A stretch of 64,000 nt of DNA from CAWAWP01 sp963841205 (GCA_963841205.1 CAWJCH010000010.1:321705-385704), one strand, 5' to 3'; shown: positions 45,349 to 54,889, counted from the stretch's first letter. Notes: generated by a model from the letters alone, not told the origin. Numbers and translations: made by a program.

Positions 45349-46449
45349 TTACTGCCCACTCGGCTGCTGGCGGCGCATATGCTCGGCGATCTCTTTGACG
45401 AGTTGGGCGTGCTCCTTGCTACAGATGAGTATTTTGTCGCCGGTATCGACCACGACGAGGCCCTCGACGCCAGCGGTGGTGATCAGGCGTCCGGTGGTGC
45501 TGTAGAGCAGCGTGTCGGTGGTGTTGATCTCGACGTGGCGGTCGGGGGCGAGGCCGACGGCGGCGTTGCCGAACTCGTCGTGGGTGAAGAGGGTGGCGAC
45601 CTGCATCCAGCTGCCGATGTCGTTCCAGCCGACGGAGATGGGGATGACGGCGATATGCTGCGCGCGCTCCATGACGCCGGTGTCGATGGTGACGCTGTCT
45701 TGCAGGCGCGGCCAGACGGCGTGCATGACGCGCTCGACCTCTGGCGTCATGCGGCCCCCGGTCTGGCGCGCGGCGGCGCCGATCTCGTCGAGCACGTCGG
45801 CGACGGCGGGGACGTAGCGGCGCAGCTCATCGAGGATGCGGTCGACGCGCCAGATGAAGATGCCGGCGTTCCAGACGTAGTTGCCGGCGCGCAGGTATTC
45901 TTCGGCGACGGTCCGCTTGGGCTTTTCGATGAAGGCGTCTACGACGTAGGCACCGAGGCCGCCGGAGTGGGAGAGCGCGGCGCCGTAGCGGATGTAGCCG
46001 TAGCCGGTTTCGGGGTGCGTGGGCTGGATGCCGAGGGTGACGAGGTAGCCCTCGCGGGCAAGCTGCTCGCCGAAGGTGAGGGCGGTGCGGAAGCCCTCGA
46101 CGTCTGAGACGGCATGGTCGGAGGCGAAGGAGCCCATGACGCCTTGCGGGTCGCGCGCGGCGATGAGGACGGCGGCGAGGCCGATGGAGGCGGCGGTGCC
46201 GCGACCGACCGGCTCGCAGACGATGTTGCCGGCGGGGAGGGCGCCGAGCTGCGCGCCGACGGGTCCGCGATAGGTGTGCGAGGTGACGATGTAGACGTCG
46301 TCGGGTGCGGTCAGCGGCTCGACGCGATGGACGGTCTCTTGCAGCATGGTGCGCGGCCCCGGCAGGGGGAGAAATTGCTTGGGCGTCTCGCTCGTGCTCA
46401 GCGGCCAGAGGCGTGTCCCGCTACCCCCGGCCAGAATTGCGGCGTACAT
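45349..46449 (-). CDS. manC: Mannose-1-phosphate guanylyltransferase
   Basis: 366 residues. The nucleotidyltransferase signature AAILAGGSGTRLWPLS, then TPKQFLPL, CEPVGRGTAASIGLAAVLI, SFASDHAV, FIEKPKRTVAEEYL, NAGIFIWRVDRILDEL and VGWNDIGSW mark a GDP-mannose pyrophosphorylase. It makes GDP-mannose from mannose-1-phosphate and GTP for polysaccharide or glycan synthesis. It is the single-domain form, without the C-terminal isomerase domain of long ManC proteins. ATG 46449 is chosen at the start of the Rossmann motif; a ribosome site is weak. Confidence 0.9.
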   Translation of the reverse strand: MYAAILAGGSGTRLWPLSTSETPKQFLPLPGPRTMLQETVHRVEPLTAPDDVYIVTSHTYRGPVGAQLGALPAGNIVCEPVGRGTAASIGLAAVLIAARDPQGVMGSFASDHAVSDVEGFRTALTFGEQLAREGYLVTLGIQPTHPETGYGYIRYGAALSHSGGLGAYVVDAFIEKPKRTVAEEYLRAGNYVWNAGIFIWRVDRILDELRRYVPAVADVLDEIGAAARQTGGRMTPEVERVMHAVWPRLQDSVTIDTGVMERAQHIAVIPISVGWNDIGSWMQVATLFTHDEFGNAAVGLAPDRHVEINTTDTLLYSTTGRLITTAGVEGLVVVDTGDKILICSKEHAQLVKEIAEHMRRQQPSGQ

Positions 46450-46641
46450 ATGCTCAACGCTCCGCTCTCGGCTCCCGCGCAACTCTGCTCGATGTGACCG
46501 GCGCCTCGCCGGCTGCGCGTGTGCGTGGCGGGGCCATTGTAGCCGATGCGAGGGGCGCGACACAACCCAGGGCGTGCCGGAGGCCGGCGCGTCGCGCTGG
46601 ATGTGGCTCGACGGCGCGCGGTGCGTCGCCCGTGCGATCCA

Positions 46642-46735
46642 TTTCCGCTTTCTTCCGCTTTTCACTCGAAAACGGGGTGTTGGCCTGGAATACAAGCGGT
46701 TCGAGGCGGCCAGGAGCGGAAGGCGGAAGTGGGCG
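46642..46735 (+). repeat. Dispersed 90-bp repeat, copy 2
   Basis: TTTCCGCTTTCTTCCGCTTT, then GGTTCGAGGCGG and GAGCGGAAGGCGGAA, matching the minus strand of 22331-22418 block by block with a variable middle. Confidence 0.55.
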
Positions 46736-46803
46736 CCTAACGACCGCCCACCACGTCCCCGGCGAGGGAACCTCACCGCTACAAGCCCCCACGCGTGGGT
46801 ACC

Positions 46804-46841
46804 CTGCCTTCCCCGCGAGTGAGGGGGCCGGGGGCGAGGGG
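46804..46841. repeat. G/C-rich palindromic element, copy 4
   Basis: CTTCCCCGCGAGTGAGGGGG and CCGGGGGCGAGGGGA carry the arm and tail of the family seen at 21917. It lies about 70 bases after the dispersed repeat, repeating the pairing seen at 22283-22418. Confidence 0.45.
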
Positions 46842-47391
46842 ATCGCTGGCAGGCGTGGGGCATCGTGCGACGGCGTGCTCAGGCGCGAGATGGTGGCACG
46901 CTCTGGCGAGGCGGAAGGGGCGATGGGGCGCATGGGGCGGAATCCTTGGCGGGAGGCGGAGGAGTGAGGAGGGGAAAAGTGGTGGGGGCGGCGATGTGAG
47001 ATGGGGGGTACGAACTTATATTCTTGGTCCACTATACCATGGTGTACGAGGGAGCGCAAGGGCGAGGCGCGGATCGCGCACCGCAGTGCTGGTATAACGC
47101 GGCACTTATCGCGTGATGTCTAACGCGTCAGTTGCGCGGGAGTCGCGGAGCAGGAAACGGCGTGGGGGAGCGCGACGGTGCGCGGAACGCGACGCGGCTG
47201 GAGGGGGGTGCGGCGCGCTCATAGCTTGTGCACAGTGCTGGCGCGATTTATGCACGTGTACGCGCGAGAAGGGATGTGGGTGGCAGATTGGGTGCGACTG
47301 TGGTTGGAGGGCAGGCACCCGTGCGTCGGGCGCGATGGATGCTACGCGAGGCGCATCCACGTTGTACGCTAGGATGTCGAGGGGTAGTTGC

Positions 47392-47766
47392 ATGCCGCAG
47401 CCTCTGTGGGGCCAAGACGAGGGCTGGGTAGGTTCCGATCCGTCTCCTGACGCCAACTCTGCGCCAGAGGAGGCCGACGATCTGGCTCCAGCGACGGAGC
47501 TTGAGCCGGGATGGCGCGCGATTCAGGCGCTGATGCAGCTGCGCAGCGATGAGCTGCTGGCGGTGATGCTGCGCCCGTCGTTCCGCCCCGTGCGCGATCT
47601 CGATCTCGTCCCGATCGAACCGTGCATGTATTGCCGCGACGGCGGCCAGCGCACGGCGGGCAGCGTGCGCGTGCGCAGGGGCCGGGTGATGGTGCGCGCC
47701 TGCGACACCTGCGGCGTGGTGGAGGTCGGCGCGCAGCCGACGGTGCCGCCGAAAGAGCAACAGTAG
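47392..47766 (+). CDS. Small protein with C-terminal zinc ribbon
   Basis: 124 residues from ATG 47392 (GAGGGG upstream); an alternative ATG is 18 bases earlier. The acidic N-terminus is probably disordered. The C-terminal half has two CxxC pairs, EPCMYCRDGG and RACDTCGVVEV, 30 residues apart, as in rubredoxin-like zinc ribbons. A clear hairpin terminator follows at 47838. Family and role unknown. Confidence 0.65.
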   Translation: MPQPLWGQDEGWVGSDPSPDANSAPEEADDLAPATELEPGWRAIQALMQLRSDELLAVMLRPSFRPVRDLDLVPIEPCMYCRDGGQRTAGSVRVRRGRVMVRACDTCGVVEVGAQPTVPPKEQQ

Positions 47767-47837
47767 CTCCCATGGTTTGTTTGTTAGCACGTACGTAGCG
47801 TAGGGGCGTCCATCAGGACGGCACCGCGTAGCGTATC

Positions 47838-47870
47838 GGGCCTGACTGCATGTGCGGTCAGGCCCTTTCT
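47838..47870 (+). terminator. Hairpin terminator
   Basis: GGGCCTGAC (47838-47846), ten-base loop, GTCAGGCCC (47857-47865), then TTTCT. It ends the zinc-ribbon gene just before the IS630 insertion. Confidence 0.7.
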
Positions 47871-47892
47871 GCGCCCACACGGGCGCGCCCTA

Positions 47893-49104
47893 GTGCGCCG
47901 TTCGTCAATGGTGGTGCAGTTAGTGGAGGGGGACAGGGACAAGGAGGTGTCCGATGCCCAAGCTCCTGCAGGCGCGGCCAGCCGTGGACGCGCGCGAGGC
48001 CCGTCAGGTGCGCAAACTGGCGACGAGTAGCCATGCCCCGGCCGACTGGATCGTCTACGCGAAGATGAGCCTGCGCAGTTGGGAAGGCGCCCGCACCACG
48101 GCCATTGCGGCGGCGCTGCGCTGTCACGCCCAAACCGTGCGTGAGCGGATCCAGGCCTTTAACGAGCGGGGCGTGGAGGGGCTGGGCCTGCGGCCGGGGG
48201 GCGGGCGGAAGCCACGGTTGACCGAACTGGAACGCAGTACGATCCTCGCGTTGGTCAAGCGGCCTCCGCCGGGCAAGCCGGGCTACGCGCGCACGGGGGC
48301 GTTCGAAGCACAGGATGAGCGCGCGGAAGCGCCGGCCGAGTGGACGTTGGCTACCCTGACGGCGGCGGCCCGTGCCCGCGGCATCCAGGTGGCGCGCAGC
48401 CAGGTGCGCGGCATCTTCCTGCACGAAGGCGTGCGCTGGCGCCGCACGCCTCCTTGGGCCACGAGCACGGAGGCGGACTTTGTCCCACAAGGGGCCAGAT
48501 CGTCGCGCTCTCCACCGACCCACCCGCAGGCACGACGGTCCTTTGTCTCGACGAGTTGGGCCCCGTGACCCCCCGGGCCTTCCCCCCGGCGCCGGGCTGG
48601 TCCCCCGATGGGCACCGCAGCAAAGCCCAGCTGACGTATGGGCGCGGCACCGACACGATCTGGGTCTCTGGCGCGCTCCGGGTCCAGACGGGGCAGGTCC
48701 TCACCCAGACCGCGCCCGCGCGCCATACCACCGGCTCTCTGGCCCTGCTCTCGGCGGTAGCGCAGGCCAACCCGACCGGAGACCTCTCGCTCATCGCGGC
48801 TAACCGCTCGAGTCACACCAGCCGACCCATCCAGGACTGGCTCGCCGCGCACCCACGCGTGCACCCGGTCCCCTTTCCCGTGGGCGCCTCCTGGCTCAAC
48901 CTGATTGAAGGGTGGTGGCGCATCTTTCGGCGCAAAGCCTTCGCGGGCCAGGACTTCGCCAAGCACCGGGACCTGGCTGTGGCCACACGTCTCGCGACGC
49001 ACCAGCTCAATGCTCGCGCCCGCCCCTGGATCTGGGGGCGCCGACCTCCACCACACCGCACGCTCCGTCGCCGGTTCCTATACTGCCTTTGACGAACGAC
49101 GCAC
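47893..49104 (+). mobile_element. IS630-family insertion sequence
   Basis: Terminal inverted repeats GTGCGCCGTTCGTCAATGG (47893) and its counterpart reading inward from 49104 (GTGCGTCGTTCGTCAAAGG) match at 17 of 19 positions. TA dinucleotides at 47891-47892 and 49105-49106 are the expected 2-bp target duplication. The element is 1,212 bp and carries one frameshifted transposase gene. Confidence 0.9.
47954..49092 (+). pseudogene. IS630 transposase, frameshifted
   Basis: The first frame (47954 to about 48480) has the helix-turn-helix region (AAALRCHAQTVRERIQAFNE, GLGLRPGGGRKPRLTELERS). The second frame (about 48490-49092) has the catalytic domain: first Asp in TTVLCLDELGPVTPRAFPPA, and the final Glu in SWLNLIEGWWRIFRRKAF. 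In the usual second-Asp motif (...ADNxSSH) this copy reads LIAANRSSHTS, so that Asp is Ala. There is no A-rich slippery site at the frame change. Both defects make it inactive as written. Confidence 0.85.
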
Positions 49105-49107
49105 TAG

Positions 49108-50682
49108 TACTACAGTTGTAGTTAGCAGAAGATGATGCCGCGTCGTTGGTAGTGGCAGCGCTTGGCCACGGCCTGGTGATGGCGCCGCCAGCGCGACCAC
49201 GCCAGCACGTGCTCGACCGCGGGGCGGGTGCGCCACACCACGCCCCAGAGGAGGCGCCGCCCTTCGGGGACGGTCAGCGGGATGCGGTCGGCGAGGGAGG
49301 AGCGGTCGGGTGGGACCAGCGCCCCTCCTGGATCTGGCGCTGGCGCCGGAAGGTCGCCAGGCTGTCCTGGTGGCGAGACACCGCCTGCTGGCGCGGCCCC
49401 CGTTGGCGCCGTCCGGCGGGGGCGGTGGCCAGGCGCAGGCGCACGACGGTGAGCACGGCCTGGGCGAAGAGGGCCAGCGTCATGTGGCGCTACCAGCCGG
49501 TCCAACTGCGCACCTCGTACTGGTCGAGGCCCACCTCGCCCTTGGCCTGCTCGAAGGCCACCTCAATCGTCCAGCGCCGCCCTGCCACCCGCACCAGGTC
49601 CTCCAGCGTGGTCCCTTCCGGGGCGAAGGTCACGTAGGCCTGCAGGTCGTCGGGGTCGGCGCGGCTGCGCCGCACCAGCAACCAGCGCGCGTAGCCCTCC
49701 TGCAGCGGCGGCACGAGCGGCAGGCGATACCAGTCGTACCAGCGTGGCCCCTTCGCCCCGTCGCCCGCCGAGAGCCGCTGCCACGCGTCGGCCGGCAGCG
49801 GCCGCACCTCCTGGAGCAGGGCGCTGACGCGCCGTTGGGTCCAGGTGGCCGCCACGTTGACATACGCCTTGCCGGAGACGGCCAGGACGTAGGCCTGCTC
49901 CTGCGCCTCCAACCCCACGCGCAAGTGTCGGTCGTCGCCGTAGACGCGATCGGCCGTCACCCAGGCCGCCGGCACGCCGGCCTGCCGGGCGCGGGCGAGC
50001 AGCGCCTGGGCCAGCTGCGGCTTGGTGGCAAACGCGACGTCCTCAGGGATGCCCGCCTGGCGGCAGCGGGCGCGGTCGGCGGTCCACTCCTCGGGCAGGG
50101 AGAGCGCGCGGTCGAGGAAGGCGACGCCCGTGGGGCTGGCCTAGGCCAGGAAGACGCCGACCTGCGCGTTCTCCACCTTGCCGACGCCGCCCACATACGG
50201 CTTGGCCACCCCCGCCGAGTGCGTCCCCTTCTTGACGACCCCCGTCTCATCGAGCACCAGGATCGCCTGGTCGTCGCCCAGCTGCTCGACGACGTAGGCC
50301 CGCAGGTCGTCGCGGACCGCCTCCGGATCCCAGTCGGCGCGCCCCAACAGATGCTGGGTGGCGTACGGCGTCCGGTCGCCGGCCGCCTCGGCCAGCTGCC
50401 AGCCGTTCTTGCGCTCCACCGCGCTGAGCAGGCCGCGCAGATAGGCCGGCGCCCGCAAGCGCGCTTCCTCCCGCGCAAAGCGGGGCCCCATGCGGGCCGC
50501 GACGCGCGGCACCTCGTCGGCCGCCGCCCGCAGCGCCCGCAGCGTCTGCACCGGCATGGCCTCCTGCTCAGACAGCACACGGGAATCGGTCACCGCACGG
50601 TCGGCTGGCATAGCGGTCGCTCCTCTCGCCTTGCGCACCACCCTCCTTCCTCTGATCCTACTGCTGAACTACAACTGTAGTA
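49108..50682 (-). mobile_element. IS701-family insertion sequence 1
   Basis: Terminal repeats TACTACAGTTGTAGTT start at 49108 and, inverted, end at 50682. The direct repeat CTAG flanks it at 49104-49107 and 50683-50686, the 4-bp YTAR-type target expected for IS701. It has inserted across the junction of the IS630 and IS5 elements, whose shared TA lies within the CTAG. Confidence 0.9.
49122..50611 (-). pseudogene. IS701 transposase, two in-frame TAG codons and a frameshift
   Basis: From ATG 50611 (GAGAGGAG upstream) the frame encodes a DDE transposase of the PF13546 type: QAILVLDETGVVKKGTHSAG with the first Asp, AAWVTADRVYGDD with the second, and WTIEVAFEQAKGEVGLDQYE with the final Glu. TAG codons interrupt at 50143-50141 (VFLA-TAG-ASPTG) and 49492-49490 (SWTGW-TAG-RHMTL), both at positions where the family has Tyr. 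A frameshift near 49320 separates the last part (RIPLTVPEGRRLLWGVVWRT). Apart from these changes the protein is complete. Confidence 0.88.
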
Positions 50683-50685
50683 CTA

Positions 50686-51642
50686 GAGGGTGTCTGAGAA
50701 GGGCACGGATCGTGCGGGGACGGGAGGTGGCGAGCCGGCGGGAGGAGCCACGGGCGCCAGCGAAAGAGGTGCCCTATGGCCCGTCGTCGGTATCCGAGCG
50801 ATCTGCATGATGCGGAATGGGCGCTGCTCGCGCCGTTGTTGCCCGCGGCCCAGCCGGGCGGGCGGCCGCGCAGCGTGGACCTGCGCGAGATCGTGGATGC
50901 CATCAGCTAGTGGTTGCGTGGCGGGGTCGCCTGGCGAGCGCTGCCGCACGACTTCCCGCCGTGCAAGACGGTCTACCACTACTGGCGCGCCTGGCGGTTG
51001 AGCGGGGATTGGGAGCGGATCCACACCATCCTGCGGGAGCGCCTGCGGGTGCACGCAGGTCGGGCCACGACCCCCAGCGCCGGCATCGTCGACAGCCAGA
51101 GCGTGAAGAGCACCGAAAAAGGGGACCGCCCAACTCATCCGGTTTCGACGGCGGCAAGAAAGTGAAGGGGCGCAAACGCCACCTGCTGGTCGAGACGACC
51201 GGCCTGGTGGTCAAGGCGCTGGTGCACCCGGCCAATGTGCCCGATGGCGTGGGCGGGCAGCGGTTGCTCGAAGCGATTGCCGACCGGGCCCACGCCCTGC
51301 CCCGCCTGCGCCACCTGTGGGTCGATACCGCCTACCAAGGCAGCTTCAAGGAGTGGGTGGAGCGGACGCTGGGCTGGACGGTGGCGGTCGTGCGGCGGCC
51401 GCGCCGCTGGTGCTGGGTGGGGCCGGGGCAGGAGCCGCCGGAGGCGCCGCAAGGCTTCCCGGTGCTGCCGCGCCGGTGGGTCGTCGAACGCACGTTTGGG
51501 TGGCTCGGGCGCTGGCACCGCACCAGCAAGGACGACGAGTACCTGCCCGCGACCTCGGAGTGCGTCATCTATGCCATCATGACCCGCGTCATGCTGCGAC
51601 GCCTCGCGGCCAGCGAAAGCTAATCCCTTCTCAGACACCCTC
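50686..51642 (+). mobile_element. IS5-family insertion sequence
   Basis: Terminal inverted repeats GAGGGTGTCTGAGAAGGG at both ends (50686 and 51642) with TA target duplications at 50684-50685 and 51643-51644. It is 957 bp, in the size range of IS5/IS427-group elements. Confidence 0.9.
50776..51623 (+). pseudogene. IS5 transposase, in-frame TAG and frame change
   Basis: ATG 50776 begins MARRRYPSDLHDAEWALLAP. TAG 50908-50910 interrupts VDAIS-TAG-WLRGG at a family Tyr. The first frame ends in QSVKSTEKG, where the sequence is A5G4 (51115-51124); a -1 move there joins FDGGKKVKGRKRHLLVETTG and the catalytic second half (VDTAYQGS, WVVERTFGWLGRWHRTSKDD). IS5 elements of this group are known to use -1 frameshifting, so the frame change may be programmed. 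The TAG is not explained by that. Confidence 0.85.
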
Positions 51643-51945
51643 TACGTTCGTTCGATCGCTGCCTCCACGCTGGCCACTCTCCTCAGAACAGTGCCTTGTA
51701 TCCTGGATGCCCCCGCTTTCCGCGACTTGATGGTTCGAAGAGGGGGTCTCACGTCTACTTGCTTTTAGTTGCAAAGATTGGAACGCCAGAAGGCGCGGAA
51801 GGTATGCATCCAATGCGCCTTCCAGCACTACGCAGCAGCACACCGTGCGCTGGCTTCATTGTTCGCTCGGCACACTGGGCCCCGTGGCGCAGTGGTCTGG
51901 GCAAACCGACCTTTTGCCGCCTCGCCGACCTCTGCGCCCTCTTGA
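51643..51945. other. Intergenic region after the IS array
   Basis: 300 bases with no supported gene, terminator or repeat. Confidence 0.4.
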
Positions 51946-52750
51946 CTACTCACCACCGACTCCTCCCAACTTGGCAGAAGAGTGAACAGTCTCCGCACGC
52001 TCGCCATGACGCGCCCCCGCGTCGTGGGCGTTGGCGTTCGCCTGGCCAACTGCGTCGGCTAAGATGGCGCGACACTCTTCGAGGGCGCGCGGGCCGTGGC
52101 AGCTTGCGGCTTGTGCACTATGCGGAGAGTAGGCGCTGGAAAAGGAGCGGTAGTGTTGCAGCGCGACGCGCAGGTCCTCGGTGCTGACCGAGTCGCCCGC
52201 AGCCCACTGGCCTTCGAGGCCCTTTCGTTCCTGGGCCATGGTTTCGGTGATCCGCTGCATGACCTCCGCGACAAGGCCATCGGCCTGTTCAACGACGCGG
52301 CGTGGCTCGTCCACGAACGTGGCTTGCATCGTGTTCCAGCGCGCCAGAAAGGCGCCAGCGACATCAGCGGAAAGGAGCGGCATTGGCTGCGCATCGCCCG
52401 GTCCCTGCGGGCCTGCCGCGCGCGTTGGCGTCGCGTTCGGCCCCGGTCTGGCATCTCTGGCCTCGACGGATGCACCATCTGCGCTCGGGCGGCTCCCCGA
52501 AGGCAGGAATGGCCGTATCGACCGCGTTCTGTTGCGGTCGCTGAGCCGGCGACGCCTCTTGGTTCTGCTGATTCACCGATGCGCCACGCGTATCCACGGG
52601 CGGATTCATCGGCGGATTCATTGGCGGCGTTCCCTGAGGAGCTGGCTTGACGCCTGGCGTCGCGTCACGGGTGGGGTCGGCGGAGACGATGTCCTGCCTG
52701 TCACGCTGGTCATTCGGCTGCTCGTTCATGGGATCGACCTGCTCGTTCAT
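51946..52750 (-). pseudogene. Paralogue of the neighbouring membrane protein, one frameshift
   Basis: AGGAGG precedes ATG 52750. The N-terminus MNEQVDPMNEQPNDQRDRQD is hydrophilic and repetitive (PPMNPPMNPPVD). The frame shifts near 52495 into DGASVEARDARPGPNATPTR and the conserved helical domain: DVAGAFLARWNTMQATFVDE, RRVVEQADGLVAEVMQRITE and STEDLRVALQHYRSFSSAYS. That domain matches the helical domain of the next gene, but this protein has no membrane helix. One indel breaks it; together the parts give about 267 residues. Function unknown. Confidence 0.7.
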
Positions 52751-52761
52751 CCTCTGACCTC

Positions 52762-53415
52762 CTAGCCCTCAGCCAGTGTTCTATCGGCCGGTGTTCTCTC
52801 GGTCGGTGTTCTATCAACCGGTGTTCTGTCTGCCGGCGCTCTATCGGCCGGTGTTCTGTCGGCCGGCGCTCTCTCAGTCGCTGACGTCCCGAGGAGCTCA
52901 TCGAACAGCGCGCGATAGTGAATCATCGCTGCCCGCAGGTCCTCGGTGCTCGCCTCACCGCGCGCGCTCGCCAGCGAACTCGCATGGGCGGCGCGATAGT
53001 TCTCCACGACTTGGGGATAGGTGACGGAGATATCCGCGGCGCGTTGCTCGAAATCGCGGACCGGGTAGCCACGAGCCCCCATGAGGTCCGCGATCAGCCG
53101 GTCGGCCTCAGCAGTCGCCGCGGCGGGTTCGTCTACAAACCGTGCCTGCGTCGCGCGCCAATCTCGAGCGAAGCGCGTCCGTTCATCCGGCGTGAGTGGA
53201 CGAATGGTCATGGCGTGCACGCGCTGTTGGCGCGCCTGCAGGTCAGCCTCGGCGCGGCTCTGACTGTGATACTGGGACATCGCACGATCATACTCGGGGC
53301 CAAATGTCTCGTGCAGCTGCTGGCTTTTGCGCCGCGGCATGAGTACCCACGCCGCAAGGGCCAGGGCGACGATGACAACGGCAAGGACAATGGCGAGCCA
53401 TATCCAGGTCTGCAT
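52762..53415 (-). CDS. Single-span membrane protein with helical domain and pentapeptide tail
   Basis: 217 residues from ATG 53415 (GGGAGGAG upstream). One transmembrane helix, TWIWLAIVLAVVIVALALAA, then LHETFGPEYDRAMSQYHSQS, a helical domain (RFARDWRATQARFVDEPAAA, TAEADRLIADLMGARGYPVR, STEDLRAAMIHYRALFDELL) and a tail of seven to eight ADRTP-like pentapeptides. The family occurs as a hypothetical membrane-anchored protein in soil bacteria; no activity is known. The paralogue downstream starts 11 bases later, so the two form an operon. Confidence 0.75.
   Translation of the reverse strand: MQTWIWLAIVLAVVIVALALAAWVLMPRRKSQQLHETFGPEYDRAMSQYHSQSRAEADLQARQQRVHAMTIRPLTPDERTRFARDWRATQARFVDEPAAATAEADRLIADLMGARGYPVRDFEQRAADISVTYPQVVENYRAAHASSLASARGEASTEDLRAAMIHYRALFDELLGTSATERAPADRTPADRAPADRTPVDRTPTERTPADRTLAEG
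52776..52884. repeat. 15-bp tandem repeats coding pentapeptides
   Basis: Seven to eight imperfect copies of a 15-bp unit (GGTGTTCTATCGGCC type) encode the (A/V/T)DRTP tail of the membrane protein. Confidence 0.75.
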
Positions 53416-53961
53416 CTGGGAACTCCTCCCGACGCCTGATGGCGTACGAGTAGTCACCTCCCACGTCGCTACAGGTGAGCAGTAAGGAACCTCTCGGCTC
53501 GGCTTTTTTGGGCCGTAGCTACGTTGGTAACGAATGCAAGACCAGTGCCAACGAGGTGCCAACCTATCGAGCGCTAGAGGTATCAGCTAAGTAGGGTGGA
53601 GAAGCAGAGCAGGTCTGCACAGTGGTCGAGGCGGGCACGGGGGATATGCACGAACTCGGATTCTGCCGGGAATAGGTAGAAAGGCGCCGCGATTCAGATC
53701 CGGAGACGGACGAGGGCGAGCGCGGCGACTACAGGATGGGCGTGATGCTCGCCGCGTCAGGTGACAGAAGCAGAGACGTCGTTAGGCTGTACGGAGTGCT
53801 CGTTCGTAGCCCGTGTGTTCAGGCGGGACAGGTTCCCCCGACTGACATGGGGCCTCACATCCCATTGCTGCCGCCCGCCGCTTGCACTCGCTCGCTTGCG
53901 ATGGTATGCATATGGCGCATGCTGATTAGGCGAACAACGTTACGAGCGAGGGAAGTGACCC
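53416..53961. other. Intergenic region before the lone receiver gene
   Basis: 545 bases. No gene, repeat or clear promoter is supported. Confidence 0.4.
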
Positions 53962-54424
53962 ATGGACACTTCCTCGGGCGCCGTCCCGCCCATCCGGCCC
54001 CCCGGTGCTTGTCGTGGACGACGACTACGACATCCGCGCGACCGTGCGCGTCGTGCTGGAAGGTGCGGGCTATCCGGTGGTCGACACCGCCACCGTCGCG
54101 GACACCATCCGCTACCTCGACACCGCGTCGGGGCCGCACGTCGTCTTGCTGGACTTCCTGCTGCCGCCCGATGGCGACGCCACGCCGGTCCTGCGCCACA
54201 TCGCCCAGATGCCGGCGCTCGCCGCGCGCTGCGCCGTCGTCTCCTTCCTCGCCACGCCGTCGCGCCTGCTCACGACGGAGTACGCCGAACTTGCCGCGCG
54301 CCTGGGCATCCCCACCCTCGCCAAGCCCTTCGACATCGACGCACTGCTGGCCCTCGTCGCGGAGCGGGCGGCATCCTTGCTGACGGGCGGCGAGGCGGTG
54401 GCACCGCCTCCTCTACACCACTGA
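53962..54424 (+). pseudogene. Stand-alone receiver-domain protein, C-run frameshift
   Basis: ATG 53962 follows GAGGGAAG and opens MDTSSGAVPPIRPP; after a run of six C at 53998-54003 the frame must move by one base to give VLVVDDDYDIRATVRVVLEG. With five C the product would be a 153-residue CheY-like protein: acidic pocket VVDDDYD, phospho-acceptor Asp in VVLLDFLLPPDGDA, and Lys in LAKPFDIDAL. GTG 54005 could start a short version but has no ribosome site. The run may be a read error or a phase-variable tract. No output domain; it would work with a partner kinase. Confidence 0.7.
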
Positions 54425-54634
54425 CACCGTTAGATGAACAAGCACCCGCGTGACGCGTGGCTGACACGAGACAGACTCGGCGAGGGGAGGGGCGGGGAGG
54501 GTGCAAGGGGCCAATAGAAATGCACAACCATCCTGACAACGGCGCCGCAGATCGAGGCGGCGCCCCACTGCCCCATCCGGCGATTGGCCGCGTTCCATGC
54601 CTTTCGCTCGCTTGAAGGGGTTAAATGTTGGGGC

Positions 54635-54678
54635 CGACTTAAGGGGCAAACGTTCGACTTTCGGGGCAAAACCGACTT
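54635..54678. repeat. Short direct repeats, possible IS21-type end
   Basis: Units of about 20 bp: CGACTT at 54635, 54655 and 54673; GGGGCAAA at 54643 and 54663. No transposase is attached, so this would be an orphan end. Confidence 0.3.
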
Positions 54679-54725
54679 ATGGTACTAGCTTCTCCTGGGA
54701 CCTAGGCGTTTGCGAATGCACACAC

Positions 54726-54889
54726 GCACCTGCGAACCGGCGTGACGAACGAAAAAAGCCGCTGAGGGCCACCCCCCCTCAGCGGCAAACAACTCTGATC
54801 GCGAACTGCGCATGGCGGTGCGCTAGGGGGTTGAGCGGGCGCGACCGCCGGTGAATGCGCGCACGATGAGCAATAGGACCACCGCGCCG
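54726..54889 (-). repeat. Long inverted repeat, left copy (truncated glsB end)
   Basis: Essentially exact reverse complement of 56697-56859. It carries the last 22 codons of a GlsB-like gene (AVVLLLIVRAFTGGRARSTP) at 54889-54823 on the minus strand and its terminator at 54786-54751. Confidence 0.9.
54751..54786 (-). terminator. Copy of the glsB terminator
   Basis: Minus-strand stem GCCGCTGAGGG/CCCTCAGCGGC (54786-54758) followed by T6 (54757-54751 region). Identical to 56799-56833. Confidence 0.85.

Larger units (their letters stand above)
46450..47391. other. 940-bp intergenic region with two repeat families
   Basis: No gene is supported. It contains the second copy of the 90-bp dispersed repeat (46642-46735) and the fourth G/C-rich palindromic element (46804-46841). 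Confidence 0.5.

Noticed and set aside
54635..54678. Complete IS21-family element
   Set aside because: Only one end-like repeat cluster is present and no istA/istB genes are nearby.
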